Notes under the pieces: model-generated
Told to the model about the DNA's origin: nothing
The model's input: only the letters and a program-made list of their open reading frames with translations
Databases searched by the model: none
Assembly: GCA_001799975.1 (NCBI GenBank)
Contig: MGUQ01000099.1
Location: 6,602-20,404, forward strand
DNA from: Elusimicrobia bacterium RIFCSPLOWO2_01_FULL_54_10
GTDB taxonomy: Bacteria > Elusimicrobiota > Elusimicrobia > 2-02-FULL-39-32
Reading direction: 5' to 3'
DNA length: 13,803 nt
In this document: positions 1-7,228 of the stretch, in pieces
How positions within the stretch are numbered: position 1 is the stretch's first letter
Layout of the letters: each line of letters begins with the position of its first letter
Program-made: the position numbers and the translations under genes

Positions 1-126
1 ATGATCGGAGAGAACGGTGATGCGCTCGGTCAAGAGAGAAACCTGAACCGGGGCGCTCCCGCAATCTTTGGGATTCACTTTGAAGTCTTCTATGAGTTTT
101 GCTGTCTTCTCTTTTGTTAATGGCAT
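1..126 (-). CDS. rpsO: 30S ribosomal protein S15, N-terminal part (runs off the window)
   Basis: Reading leftwards from the ATG at 126, the frame stays open to the window edge and encodes 42 residues beginning MPLTKEKTAKLIEDF, with CGSAPVQVSLLTERI further on. This matches the N-terminus of S15, where the family shows a (T)GS-x-EVQ(I/V)A(L/I)LT pattern. S15 binds the central domain of 16S rRNA and helps assemble the 30S platform. The gene starts 5 nt after the ribF stop, so it is the last visible gene of the rimP-nusA-infB operon; in many bacteria pnp follows. No Shine-Dalgarno sequence lies at normal distance: the nearest AGGA is about 19 nt upstream. Instead, an extended -10-like sequence ends 7 nt before the ATG, so a separate, possibly leaderless, transcript is possible. 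The Cys in place of the usual Thr before GS is a minor oddity. Confidence 0.93.
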   Translation of the reverse strand, partial: MPLTKEKTAKLIEDFKVNPKDCGSAPVQVSLLTERITVLSDH

Positions 127-131
127 GGGCG

Positions 132-998
132 TTATTGTAGCATTTTCCTGGCTTTTATTCCATCTTTTTCGAGCTGATGGGAGAGGTCATGGAGGCTTGT
201 GAAAGCTTTTTCATCCCGGATCTTGCGGATGAGGCGGACTTGCAGGGTCTTGCCGTAAAGGTTGCCGGAAAAGCCAAAAAGGTGCACTTCAAAGGTCCGG
301 GTTCTGCCATAATTGGCCATGCCTTTGAGCTCGCGCCCGCCGGGCAGTGTGGCGCGCACGGCGAAAACGCCCAAGGGGACGATCTTTTCGGGACTCAATT
401 TCAGGTTGGCGGTGGGGAAACCCAGTTTTCTGCCCAGTTTACGGCCCATCACCACTTTTCCGGTGAGAGTATAGGAAACTCCCAGAAGGGAATTGGCCCT
501 GGCCAAATTGCCTTCCCGCAAGGCTTGACGGATTCTCCCGGAGGACGCCGGCACCGAGCCATTCACGACAGGCGGGAGAATGTAAATTCCAATGTTGTTC
601 CTCCGCCCGGATTCTTCGAGAAAACGGGAGTCTCCTTCGCGGTTGCGCCCAAATCCGAAATTGTAGCCCACCACCACTTCTTTGGCATTGCAGAGGCCCA
701 AAATATATTTATCAAAGAAATCGCGGGCGGATACGCGGGCCAGGGCAGCATCGAATTTCAAAACATGAATTTTCTTGATGCCGCAAGCCTTCATGAGCTC
801 AATTTTTTCTCTCAAAGTGGAAAGCAGGGCCGGTTCATTGGACGGAAAGAAAAAAAGGCGGGGGGGCAGGGCAAAGGTAAGCGCCGCCGGGGTGAGCCCT
901 AACCGCTTCGCGCGGCGGACCACTTCATGGAAAATCTTCCTGTAGCCAAGGTGCACACCATCGAAAGTGCCAATAGTTAAAACCGAACCTTTATTCAT
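132..998 (-). CDS. ribF: bifunctional riboflavin kinase / FAD synthetase
   Basis: The enzyme phosphorylates riboflavin to FMN and adenylylates FMN to FAD in the cytosol. From the ATG at 998 it has 288 residues. The N-terminal nucleotidyltransferase shows GTFDGVHLGY at 10-19, then VVVGYNFGFGRN and SSGRIRQAL. The C-terminal riboflavin kinase shows GRKLGFPTANL (PTAN 195-198), EVHL (237-240), LYGK and IRDEKAF. The open frame extends to an ATG at 1088, but those 30 extra residues are only the neighbouring palindromic repeat read in a second frame. The start at 998 puts the GTFDG motif at the usual distance. The start overlaps the truB stop by 8 nt and the Shine-Dalgarno is weak, so coupling to truB is likely. 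The kinase domain appears to lack about 7-8 residues between the GxRPT-like segment (written GRTRT here) and EVHL. Length is slightly below the usual 300-320. Confidence 0.95.
   Translation of the reverse strand: MNKGSVLTIGTFDGVHLGYRKIFHEVVRRAKRLGLTPAALTFALPPRLFFFPSNEPALLSTLREKIELMKACGIKKIHVLKFDAALARVSARDFFDKYILGLCNAKEVVVGYNFGFGRNREGDSRFLEESGRRNNIGIYILPPVVNGSVPASSGRIRQALREGNLARANSLLGVSYTLTGKVVMGRKLGRKLGFPTANLKLSPEKIVPLGVFAVRATLPGGRELKGMANYGRTRTFEVHLFGFSGNLYGKTLQVRLIRKIRDEKAFTSLHDLSHQLEKDGIKARKMLQ
134..142 (-). promoter_or_regulatory. possible extended -10 box for rpsO inside the ribF 3' end
   Basis: The minus strand reads TGC-TACAAT, which fits an extended -10 (TGn plus 5 of 6 matches to TATAAT). 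It lies over the last ribF codons and ends exactly 7 nt before the rpsO ATG. The hexamer at 17-nt spacing is TGGAAT, a poor -35, so activity would rest on the extended -10. E. coli rpsO is known to have its own promoter. Codon constraint in ribF could also produce this sequence by chance. Confidence 0.35.
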
Positions 999-1782
999 GT
1001 TCACAATTTTCCACGTATCGCTTCGGAACGCCGTTCGGAGTGGGAGGCTCCAGCGAAGCTGGAGGGAGAACCCCCGTTGGTTCTCCATCAGAAGTCCGGC
1101 GTGGAGAAGTGATACTGGAAAATTGTAGGAGTGACTTTGTGTTTGAACTTACCACCTTATCCCATGGAATAGAGTCTTGGATATTAAAATTGCCTGACTT
1201 TTCGCGTTCAAGAGATTGAAGAGTCGCCGGCACGCCCAAAACCCGGCCGATGTCTTCGGCCAAAGTGCGGATGTAAGTGCCTTTGGAACAGCGCACGCGG
1301 ATTTCCAAAATCGGAGATTCCAGCCGGAGTAATTCCAGGGATTCAATATTTATTTTTCTTGGGGAACGCTCCACGGTCCTTCCCTGGCGGGCCAGGTCGT
1401 ACAATCTGTGGCCTCCGTATTTGAGGGCGGAAACCATGGGGGGAATTTGGTCTGAAATACCGATGAAACCTTGCAGGACGGATTGGACCTGATTTAAAGT
1501 CAAAACCGGCGGTAAACTCTCTTCCATAATGTTCCCCGTGATGTCGCCCGTATCCGTGCGCTGACCCAGGCGGATTTCAGCTCTGTACACCTTGTCCTGG
1601 CCGGAAAGGACCGTGGCTTGCTTTGTGGCCTTGCCAAACACCACAAGAAGAACGCCCGTGGCCATGGGGTCCAGCGTGCCGCAATGGCCGGCTTTTTTGA
1701 CTTTAAGAATGCCGCGGATTTGTTTTACGACTTGAAAGGAAGTGAGGCCTTGAGGCTTGCAGACATTGAGAAGTCCGTCCAT
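991..1782 (-). CDS. truB: tRNA pseudouridine(55) synthase with a repeat-derived tail
   Basis: TruB converts U55 of the tRNA T-loop to pseudouridine. The protein has 263 residues. Key motifs are KPQGLTSFQ near the N-terminus, GHCGTLDPMATG with catalytic Asp38, YRAEIRLGQRTDTGD, PPMVSALKYGGHRLYDLARQG and CSKGTYIRTLAEDIG. The ATG at 1782 is chosen because it sits 4 nt after the nrnA stop and 9 nt after AAGGG; a Met codon at 1830 lies within nrnA and would add an unrelated 16 residues. The conserved fold ends near IPWDKVV. The last ~45 residues, rich in Pro, Ser, Thr and Arg, are encoded by the palindromic element at 1003-1126, which probably replaced the original stop. There is no clear PUA domain, as in short TruB forms. 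The catalytic core looks intact, so activity is expected. Confidence 0.95.
   Translation of the reverse strand: MDGLLNVCKPQGLTSFQVVKQIRGILKVKKAGHCGTLDPMATGVLLVVFGKATKQATVLSGQDKVYRAEIRLGQRTDTGDITGNIMEESLPPVLTLNQVQSVLQGFIGISDQIPPMVSALKYGGHRLYDLARQGRTVERSPRKINIESLELLRLESPILEIRVRCSKGTYIRTLAEDIGRVLGVPATLQSLEREKSGNFNIQDSIPWDKVVSSNTKSLLQFSSITSPRRTSDGEPTGVLPPASLEPPTPNGVPKRYVENCEHE
1003..1126. repeat. palindromic element forming the TruB C-terminal tail and abutting the ribF start
   Basis: The ends are inverted copies of each other. On the plus strand, acaattttcca (1003-1013) faces tggaaaattgt (1116-1126), an 11-bp perfect match. The match continues inward with small differences as tatc/gata, cttc/gaag and acgccg/cggcgt (1028-1033 with 1097-1102). 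Two further perfect hairpins lie inside: ctccagc-gaa-gctggag (1048-1064) and ggagaacc-cccgtt-ggttctcc (1065-1086). The stretch is open both in the truB frame and in the ribF frame. It encodes TruB residues from about 219 onward and ends 4 nt before the ribF ATG. No target-site duplication is obvious and no second copy was seen in this window. The layout resembles a non-autonomous palindromic repeat that inserts in frame, as described for Rickettsia palindromic elements; membership in that or any named family is not shown. Confidence 0.7.
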
Positions 1783-1786
1783 GCGC

Positions 1787-2761
1787 TCATACCCTTGAGC
1801 GGGCCGCAGAGAGGAGCTTTTGCATCGCACCCTTTAAGCTGCCCGGAAGTTTGCAGCCGGAGGCGTATTTGTGCCCGCCCCCGCCAAATCCCATGGCGAT
1901 TTTGCAGACATCCACGCCGCGCCGGGAACGGAGGCTCACTTTAACGCCCTGGTTTGATTCCCGGGCCAGGATGGAGATGAGCACGGTGGGGATTTGCAAG
2001 CCGTAATTGACGGTTTCTTCCAAATCGTCGCTCGTGGCCTTCATGCGCTTAAAATCATTTTTAGTGATGCCCAAAAACGCAATGCGGTTGTCGGGAGTTG
2101 TTTTCAAATTTGTAAGCGACCAGCCGAGCAGTTTCAGGGCTGCACGGCTGCGGGTGGTGAAGATTCGCTCCGAGATGATGTGGGGCTGGGCCCCGCTCTC
2201 CACGAGCTTGGCCGCAATCCTGAATGTCTCGGCCGTGGTGTTGGAATGCTGGAACCGGCCTGTATCTGCTGTGACGCCCGCATAGAGCGCGTTGGCTTCA
2301 TCAGCGGTGATTTTCATCTTCAATTTCTCAAAAAGATAGACCAGCTGTTCCGAGTTGGAAGAGGCCTTCACATCCACCATGTTGATGTGGCCAAAATCCC
2401 CGAAATGGATGTGATGATCGATGTTGATGACGGTGCGGGCCTGGGTTTTCAAGTCAATGACATTGCCCATGCGGTCGGAATCCACGCATTCAAAAATGAC
2501 GGCGACGTCAAAATGGGTGTTGATTTTGTGGGAACTTCTGATGGCACGGGCGCCGGAGAGAAACTTGAGGCTTTCGGGAACCGGCTCGGAGTTCCAGATC
2601 TCAACTTTTTTGCCCATGCGCTTCAAAAGCGAGGCCATGGCCAGCTCGGACGCGACGGTATCGCCGTCAGGCTTGCGGTGGCCGGAGAGGAAAAAAGTTT
2701 TATTTTTGCGGATCACCGCCGCAATCTGGGTGAGCAGGCGGTTTCGGAGGGCCGGGGTCAC
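1787..2761 (-). CDS. nrnA: DHH/DHHA1 phosphoesterase, NrnA-type oligoribonuclease / pAp phosphatase
   Basis: The 324-residue protein has all the hallmarks of the DHH family: GHRKPDGD (27-34), ECVDSDRMG with Asp94, the DHH triad at 115-117, TADTG with Asp166, and a C-terminal DHHA1 glycine-rich motif GGGGHKYASG at 293-302. NrnA proteins use Mn2+ to degrade short RNAs (nanoRNA) from the 5' or 3' end, and many also convert 3'-phosphoadenosine 5'-phosphate to AMP. The role here is inferred from family membership; substrate choice cannot be read from sequence. It starts with GTG at 2761, overlapping the rbfA stop by 4 nt (GTGA), with no clear Shine-Dalgarno, so it relies on coupling. Its place between rbfA and truB is common in several phyla and fits RNA turnover linked to translation genes. 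Confidence 0.9.
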   Translation of the reverse strand: MTPALRNRLLTQIAAVIRKNKTFFLSGHRKPDGDTVASELAMASLLKRMGKKVEIWNSEPVPESLKFLSGARAIRSSHKINTHFDVAVIFECVDSDRMGNVIDLKTQARTVINIDHHIHFGDFGHINMVDVKASSNSEQLVYLFEKLKMKITADEANALYAGVTADTGRFQHSNTTAETFRIAAKLVESGAQPHIISERIFTTRSRAALKLLGWSLTNLKTTPDNRIAFLGITKNDFKRMKATSDDLEETVNYGLQIPTVLISILARESNQGVKVSLRSRRGVDVCKIAMGFGGGGHKYASGCKLPGSLKGAMQKLLSAARSRV

Positions 2762-3129
2762 GGTTTTTCGGGGCCGGAATCGGGAGGTCGTTCCTTGGAA
2801 ATCTTGGTGATGATGTCCGACACTCTCTGGGCGCGCTCGGGAGTATGATCATAAACGAAATGAAGATTTGGGGCTTTGTACAGGCTCTCAAGCTTGCGGC
2901 CCAGAAACCCGCGCATTTTGGGAGCCATTCCTTTGAGGATTCCCTCGCTCACGGCTTTTTCTTCGTCCGTGCCGAAAACAGAAAAAAAGATCTTGGCGTC
3001 CATCAGGTCATCGGTCACTTGCACGCCCGTGATGGTGACAAAACCCAGCTTGGGCTCGGTGACTTCCTGGATGTATTGGGAGATTTCGTGCCGAAGAAGC
3101 TCCGACACTCTTTCGCTTCGCTTGAACAC
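2758..3129 (-). CDS. rbfA: 30S ribosome-binding factor A
   Basis: RbfA binds the neck region of immature 30S subunits and helps finish 16S rRNA 5'-end processing, notably in the cold. The 123-residue product has the family's small KH-like fold signature: RSERVSELLRHEISQYI at the N-terminus, then KLGFVTITGVQVTDDL, AKIFFSVFG and LHFVYDHTPERAQRV (bound by the usual C-terminal helix region). Length is normal. The start is GTG at 3129, 1 nt after the infB stop, with only a weak GA-rich sequence upstream, so translation is probably coupled to infB. The C-terminus is a short Pro/Glu-rich tail that overlaps the start of nrnA. Confidence 0.95.
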   Translation of the reverse strand: MFKRSERVSELLRHEISQYIQEVTEPKLGFVTITGVQVTDDLMDAKIFFSVFGTDEEKAVSEGILKGMAPKMRGFLGRKLESLYKAPNLHFVYDHTPERAQRVSDIITKISKERPPDSGPEKP

Positions 3130-3130
3130 T

Positions 3131-5281
3131 TCAGCTCAGCTTTCGGGCTTGTTTTTCGCGGACAAAAACTTCGAGGGCGTCGCCCTTGTTGAAATCCTGG
3201 TACCCTTCCAGGGAAATTCCGCAGTCAAAGCCCTGCTCCACTTCTTTGACGTCGTCTTTAAAGCGCCGGAGAGAGGAAATAGCGCCTTCGTGGATGATTT
3301 TGGAGTCTCTCAAAATGCGCACCGTTGCACCCCGGGTGACCTTGCCCTTGACCACCATGCAGCCGGCCACTTTGCCTTGCGGGGTTTTGAACACCTCGCG
3401 GATTTCCACGCGCCCCAGAGTCACTTCCTTTTCCTCGGGCTCGAGCAGACCTTCCATGGCGGAGCGGATGTCATCAATCACTTCATAAATGATGCGGTAT
3501 GTCTTGATTTCCACGCCTTCGCGCTTGGCAGATTCTTCAGCCGAAATTTCGGGGCGCACGTTAAAACCGATGATGACGGCATCCGAGGCCGTGGCCAGGG
3601 ACACGTCGGATTCATTGATGCCGCCCACTCCGGAATGGATGACGCGGCAGTGGATTTCATTGTGCACGATCTTTTCAATGGAGTCTTTCAGGGCCTGCAA
3701 CGACCCTTGCACATCGGCCTTAAGAACAATGTTCAAAACTTTGACCGCGCCCTGCTTGGCCACCGCGGAAAGCATCTCAAGCGAGATGTGCCGACGCTTT
3801 TCCATGGCCGCTTCGCGCGACAGATCTTTGCGCCGCTCGGAAATTTCACGGGCTTCTTTTTCGGAGTTGACCACCAGCACGCGTTCGCCCACATGCGGCG
3901 GAGCGGAAAAACCAAGGATTTCAACGGGAGTGGAAGGGCCCGCTTCCATAATGCGCACGCCTTTATCGTTCATCATGGCGCGCACTTTGCCGGAGGTGAC
4001 CCCGGCCACAAAAGTGCTTCCCACTTTGATGGTCCCTTTTTGCACGAGCAGAGTGGCCACGGGACCTTTGCGAGGGTCCAGCCGGGCTTCAATCACGGTG
4101 CACTGCGCTGAGCGGTTGGGATTGGCTTTGAGTTCCAAGATTTCCGCTTGCAGAAGAATCATTTCCAAGAGCTTGTCCAGGTTGAGCTTCTTCTTGGCGG
4201 AAACTTCCACAAAAATGGTTTTGCCGCCCCATTCTTCGGGGGAAAGCTGATAATTGGAGAGCTCCTGTTTCACGCGGTCAGGCTTGGCCTGCGGAAGATC
4301 GATTTTGTTGACAGCCACAATGATGGGCACGCCTGCGGCTCTGGCATGATCTATGGCTTCCACGGTTTGGGGCATCACGCCGTCGTCTGCGGCCACCACC
4401 AGCACCACAATGTCGGTCACCTGCGCTCCCCGCGCGCGCATGGCTGTGAATGCCTCATGGCCCGGGGTATCCAGAAAAACGATGGAGCCTTTTTCAGTTT
4501 CCACGCGGTAAGCGCCGATATGCTGAGTAATGCCGCCCGCTTCGCCTTCAGCCACGCGCGCTTCGCGCACGGCGTCCAGAAGAGATGTTTTGCCGTGGTC
4601 CACATGGCCCATGATGGTGACGATGGGGGGCCGCGGCATCATGGCGCTCGGTTCGTCCGCGTCGGACTTGACCATGGCTTCTTCGCTGTAAATGGGAGTG
4701 AAAATGGCGTCAAATCCGAGATCGGCGGCCAGCAACGTAGCAGAGTCCACATCGAGGCGTTGGTTTAAGGACGCCCGAGTGCCCATTTTGAGAAGCTTCA
4801 TGAGCAGATCGCCCACTTTCAAATTCATTTTGACGGCCAGATCTTTGACCGTGATGGTTTCGTTGAAGGTTATTTTGGGCCTGGCCACTGGCGCGGGCGC
4901 CGGGGGAGGCGGAGTAGGCGGTGCGGCCGGAGTTGGCGCCGGAGCCTTGGCAACAGGCGCCGGAGTCTGAACAATGGGAGCTTTGGGTGCGGCAGCAGGA
5001 GTTAGCTGCGGAGCCGCGTGTTTGACAGGGGTCGGCGCCGGAGCTTTTATAACGGGCTTGGGCGGTGCAACAGGAGCCGGAGCCATCGGAGCTGCAGCTT
5101 GATGCGCAACCGCTTCAACTTTGTTGGTGACTTTCTTTTTGACGGCTATAGATTCAGTTTTCTCTTTGGCGGCAGGCTTTACGGCTTTTTTGACAGGGAC
5201 TTTTTTGGCCGGCGCTTTGGCCGCGGCCGGCTTTTTTTCCTTGGAAGCGGCGGGTTTACTCTCCTTTTTCTTGGGGGGCAT
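3131..5281 (-). CDS. infB: translation initiation factor IF-2
   Basis: IF-2 is the GTPase that brings initiator fMet-tRNA to the 30S P site and promotes subunit joining. From the ATG at 5281 the product has 716 residues. Residues 1-136 are a low-complexity Lys/Ala/Pro linker, and an IF2_N module ([17 protein letters not shown]) follows at about 137-190. The G domain shows G1 GHVDHGKT (225-232), G2 [11 protein letters not shown]3 DTPGH (271-275), G4 NKID (325-328) and G5 SAKKKL. The C-terminal half carries domains II, III and the fMet-tRNA binding domain IV ([29 protein letters not shown]). The frame is open to an ATG at 5410, but the ATG at 5281 has AGGAGG 9 nt upstream, starts a typical Lys-rich linker and overlaps nusA by only 26 nt. 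ylxR and ylxQ, often placed between nusA and infB, are absent. Confidence 0.97.
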   Translation of the reverse strand: MPPKKKESKPAASKEKKPAAAKAPAKKVPVKKAVKPAAKEKTESIAVKKKVTNKVEAVAHQAAAPMAPAPVAPPKPVIKAPAPTPVKHAAPQLTPAAAPKAPIVQTPAPVAKAPAPTPAAPPTPPPPAPAPVARPKITFNETITVKDLAVKMNLKVGDLLMKLLKMGTRASLNQRLDVDSATLLAADLGFDAIFTPIYSEEAMVKSDADEPSAMMPRPPIVTIMGHVDHGKTSLLDAVREARVAEGEAGGITQHIGAYRVETEKGSIVFLDTPGHEAFTAMRARGAQVTDIVVLVVAADDGVMPQTVEAIDHARAAGVPIIVAVNKIDLPQAKPDRVKQELSNYQLSPEEWGGKTIFVEVSAKKKLNLDKLLEMILLQAEILELKANPNRSAQCTVIEARLDPRKGPVATLLVQKGTIKVGSTFVAGVTSGKVRAMMNDKGVRIMEAGPSTPVEILGFSAPPHVGERVLVVNSEKEAREISERRKDLSREAAMEKRRHISLEMLSAVAKQGAVKVLNIVLKADVQGSLQALKDSIEKIVHNEIHCRVIHSGVGGINESDVSLATASDAVIIGFNVRPEISAEESAKREGVEIKTYRIIYEVIDDIRSAMEGLLEPEEKEVTLGRVEIREVFKTPQGKVAGCMVVKGKVTRGATVRILRDSKIIHEGAISSLRRFKDDVKEVEQGFDCGISLEGYQDFNKGDALEVFVREKQARKLS

Positions 5282-6692
5282 CTTCCGCCACCTCCTCTGC
5301 TTGCGGCTCCTGCTTTTCCAGTCCTTCGGCGGACGGCATTTCTTCCACACCAGGCTCTTCAACGGCTTCTTCGGGGGTAATGTCCGGAGTTTCCCCGGAA
5401 ACTTCTTCATTTTTGGGAGCAGGAGCGCCGCCTGCGCGTTCGGTCATGACCGCTTTGGCTGATTCAATGATTTTTTCCGCTGTCTTCTCTCCGATGCCCT
5501 GGAGGGCAGTCAACTGTTCCACGCTGGCCTGGGCCAACCGCGCAGCGGATGTCCAGCCGCCTTTGATAAGCACGTCAGCAATTTTGGGACCCACGCCGTC
5601 CAGAACGGAAATTTCCTTTAAGGCCGTCTCAACGTTTTTGGCGCTGTCTTCCTTTCTCTGCTGTTCGGATTTGACTTCGATGTTCCAGCCTGTGAGGAGC
5701 GATGCCAGACGGGCGTTCTGGCCGTTGCGGCCGATGGCCAGCAAATACATATCGTTGGACACCAGAACCTCAGCGGTCTTGGTGTCCTTGATCAGGGAAA
5801 CGGAAAGCACCTTGGCGGGAGATAGAGACCCCGCGATCAGCTTTTCGGTTTCCGGGTGCCATGAAATGAGGTCGATCCTCTCACCGCGGAGCTCGTCGAT
5901 GATGGGGCGGATCCGGGAGCCTTTCACGCCCACGCAGGTGCCCACGGGGTCCACCTTAGGGTTGTGAGAGCGCACGAGCACTTTCGAGCGGAAGCCCGCA
6001 TCGCGCACGACGTTCAAGACTTCCACGATTTTGTCGGCGATTTCGGGCACTTCGAATTCGAGAAGTTTCTTGACCAGGTCCGGGTGCGAGCGGGACACGA
6101 GGATTTGGGGTCCGCGGCTGCCTTTTTCCACTTTAAGCACCAAAATTTTAAGGCGCTCGCCCAGATTGAAACGCTCTCGGCGCACTTGCTCGCGCACAGG
6201 GAGAATGGCTTCAGCCTTGCCCAGGTCGATGATCATGTTGCGTTCGGCAAAGCGGTGTACGGAGCCGGAAGCGAGCGTGCTTTCCTTGCCGGAAAACTCT
6301 TCGAACAAGCTGGTGCGTTCCACTTCGCGGATTTTTTGCACGATGATCTGCTTGGCGATTTGGGCGGCGATGCGCGAGAATTCCTCTGTGGCGATGGGGA
6401 TTTGAACTTCCTCATCCACCTTGCCTTTGAGCTTCAAGGCCTTGGCTTCCTCCACGGAAATTTCTTCAGAGGGGTTTTGAACCGTCTCCACCACTTTTTT
6501 CACCAAGAAGGCCTTGATTTCGGCCGTTTCAGGATCGATGGTGGCGATGACGTTCATGATCTTGCCGTAGTGCTTGCGGTAAGCGGACACAAGCGAAGAC
6601 TCGATCATTTTGATGATCTCGTCTTTCTTGACGCCCTTGTCGCGCTCGATTTGCTCGAGGACGGGGATCAGTGAGTTTTTTTGAGTTGTCAT
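5256..6692 (-). CDS. nusA: transcription termination/antitermination protein NusA
   Basis: NusA binds RNA polymerase and nascent RNA and modulates pausing, termination and antitermination. The 478-residue product has the N-terminal RNAP-binding domain (about 1-130), an S1 domain (about 135-200, ASGSVHRF to REQVRRERF), KH1 with GVKGSRI (255-261) and KH2 with GRNGQN (321-326). A helix-hairpin-helix region follows at about 360-412 (LDGVGPKIADVL, LQGIGEKTAEKI), then an acidic Glu/Pro-rich tail (about 420-478). Such a tail replaces the tandem acidic repeats of E. coli; whether it has the same inhibitory role is unknown. The ATG at 6692 overlaps the rimP stop (ATGA, 4 nt). The 3' end carries the infB ribosome binding site. 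The gene lies behind a leader with a terminator-like hairpin, a natural target for NusA feedback. Confidence 0.97.
   Translation of the reverse strand: MTTQKNSLIPVLEQIERDKGVKKDEIIKMIESSLVSAYRKHYGKIMNVIATIDPETAEIKAFLVKKVVETVQNPSEEISVEEAKALKLKGKVDEEVQIPIATEEFSRIAAQIAKQIIVQKIREVERTSLFEEFSGKESTLASGSVHRFAERNMIIDLGKAEAILPVREQVRRERFNLGERLKILVLKVEKGSRGPQILVSRSHPDLVKKLLEFEVPEIADKIVEVLNVVRDAGFRSKVLVRSHNPKVDPVGTCVGVKGSRIRPIIDELRGERIDLISWHPETEKLIAGSLSPAKVLSVSLIKDTKTAEVLVSNDMYLLAIGRNGQNARLASLLTGWNIEVKSEQQRKEDSAKNVETALKEISVLDGVGPKIADVLIKGGWTSAARLAQASVEQLTALQGIGEKTAEKIIESAKAVMTERAGGAPAPKNEEVSGETPDITPEEAVEEPGVEEMPSAEGLEKQEPQAEEVAEDAPQEKGE
5291..5296 (-). promoter_or_regulatory. ribosome binding site of infB inside nusA
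   Basis: The minus strand reads AGGAGG with 9 nt to the ATG at 5281. It lies inside the last nusA codons and decides the infB start over the upstream in-frame Met at 5410, which has no comparable site. Confidence 0.8.
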
Positions 6693-7171
6693 ATTAAATC
6701 CAAATTGGCCTTGGCGACGGCCGGGAGGGGGATGCTCACCCGTCCTGATGTGATGTCTTCCACTTCTAACGTCTCGTTCTGAAATCCGACCAGCTCGCCT
6801 TTGAAATTCTTTTGAAGGCTGCCTTCCGCGACCGGGGCATATGTGCTCACTTTTACAGGCTGACCCACGGCTTTCTTAAAATGCGCTTCTGTTTTGAGCG
6901 GCCTGTTGACTCCGGGGGAAGACACTTCAAGGACATATCTGCTGTCCACAACATTCACAGTGTCCAGAGCGTCTCCGGCCAGATCGCTGACTCTTGCGCA
7001 GTCGTCCAGGGTGACTCGCCCGCCAGCCTGGCCCGAATCTTCCGACTTGTCAATAAAAAGCCGCACCACCCACCTGCCGTCTTCCCTGCGATACTGGGTT
7101 TCAATGAGCTCAAAACGGTTTTGGGTCAAAACGGGCTTTATGGCTTGCTCAATTTCAGAGATTTTGTCCAC
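6689..7171 (-). CDS. rimP: ribosome maturation factor RimP
   Basis: RimP binds the 30S precursor and helps S12 and neighbouring proteins assemble. The 160-residue product matches the family in length and layout. The N-terminal domain includes IETQYRREDGRWVVRLFID and TLDDCARVSDLAGDALD. The hallmark YVLEVSSPGVNRPLKTEAHF lies in the middle, and a C-terminal SH3-like domain includes FKGELVGF and VSIPLPAVAKANLDL. It starts with GTG at 7171, with GAGGGG 8 nt upstream. It is the first gene of the left operon, with its own promoter and leader hairpin directly upstream. In E. coli the same order (rimP-nusA-infB) is known to be autoregulated through NusA. Confidence 0.95.
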   Translation of the reverse strand: MDKISEIEQAIKPVLTQNRFELIETQYRREDGRWVVRLFIDKSEDSGQAGGRVTLDDCARVSDLAGDALDTVNVVDSRYVLEVSSPGVNRPLKTEAHFKKAVGQPVKVSTYAPVAEGSLQKNFKGELVGFQNETLEVEDITSGRVSIPLPAVAKANLDLI

Positions 7172-7185
7172 AAAAGTGACCCCTC

Positions 7186-7219
7186 AAAAAATAAAAGTGG
7201 CCAGTGCTTCAGCCACTTT
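7186..7219 (-). terminator. terminator-like hairpin (attenuator candidate) in the rimP leader
   Basis: On the minus strand an 8-bp perfect stem, AAAGTGGC (7219-7212) with GCCACTTT (7201-7194), has a 10-nt loop and is followed by TATTTTTT. This is the form of a short intrinsic terminator. It begins only a few nt after the predicted start of the rimP transcript and lies upstream of the GTG, so it would act as an attenuator rather than an end-of-operon terminator. A second CACTTT (7178-7173), next to the start codon, could compete for the same AAAGTG and form an alternative structure. Activity is inferred. Confidence 0.55.
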
Positions 7220-7228
7220 GATGCCCTT

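Noticed and set aside
177..902. Long plus-strand open frame (241 codons) opposite ribF
   Set aside because: It is antisense to a gene with clear RibF motifs, has no ribosome binding site and gives a low-complexity Gly/His/Phe-rich product typical of antisense shadows.
999..1088. 30-residue N-terminal extension of RibF to the ATG at 1088
   Set aside because: The extra residues come entirely from the palindromic element and its flank, and the family start fits the ATG at 998.
2876..4111. 411-codon plus-strand frame opposite rbfA and infB
   Set aside because: It runs across two well-supported minus-strand genes, and its composition (His, Phe, Asp runs) is that of the complement of IF2 codons.
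4860..5278. Possible tandem repeat or mobile insertion in the 5' part of infB
   Set aside because: The repetitive Ala/Pro/Lys codons are the usual low-complexity linker of IF2 and show no regular unit or inverted ends.
5282..5410. 43-residue N-terminal extension of IF2 to the ATG at 5410
   Set aside because: It overlaps nusA by over 150 nt and has no ribosome binding site, while AGGAGG precedes the ATG at 5281.
5964..6674. 236-codon plus-strand frame opposite nusA
   Set aside because: Antisense shadow. The product is dominated by Asp/Phe/His and has no recognisable motif, while nusA on the other strand is complete.
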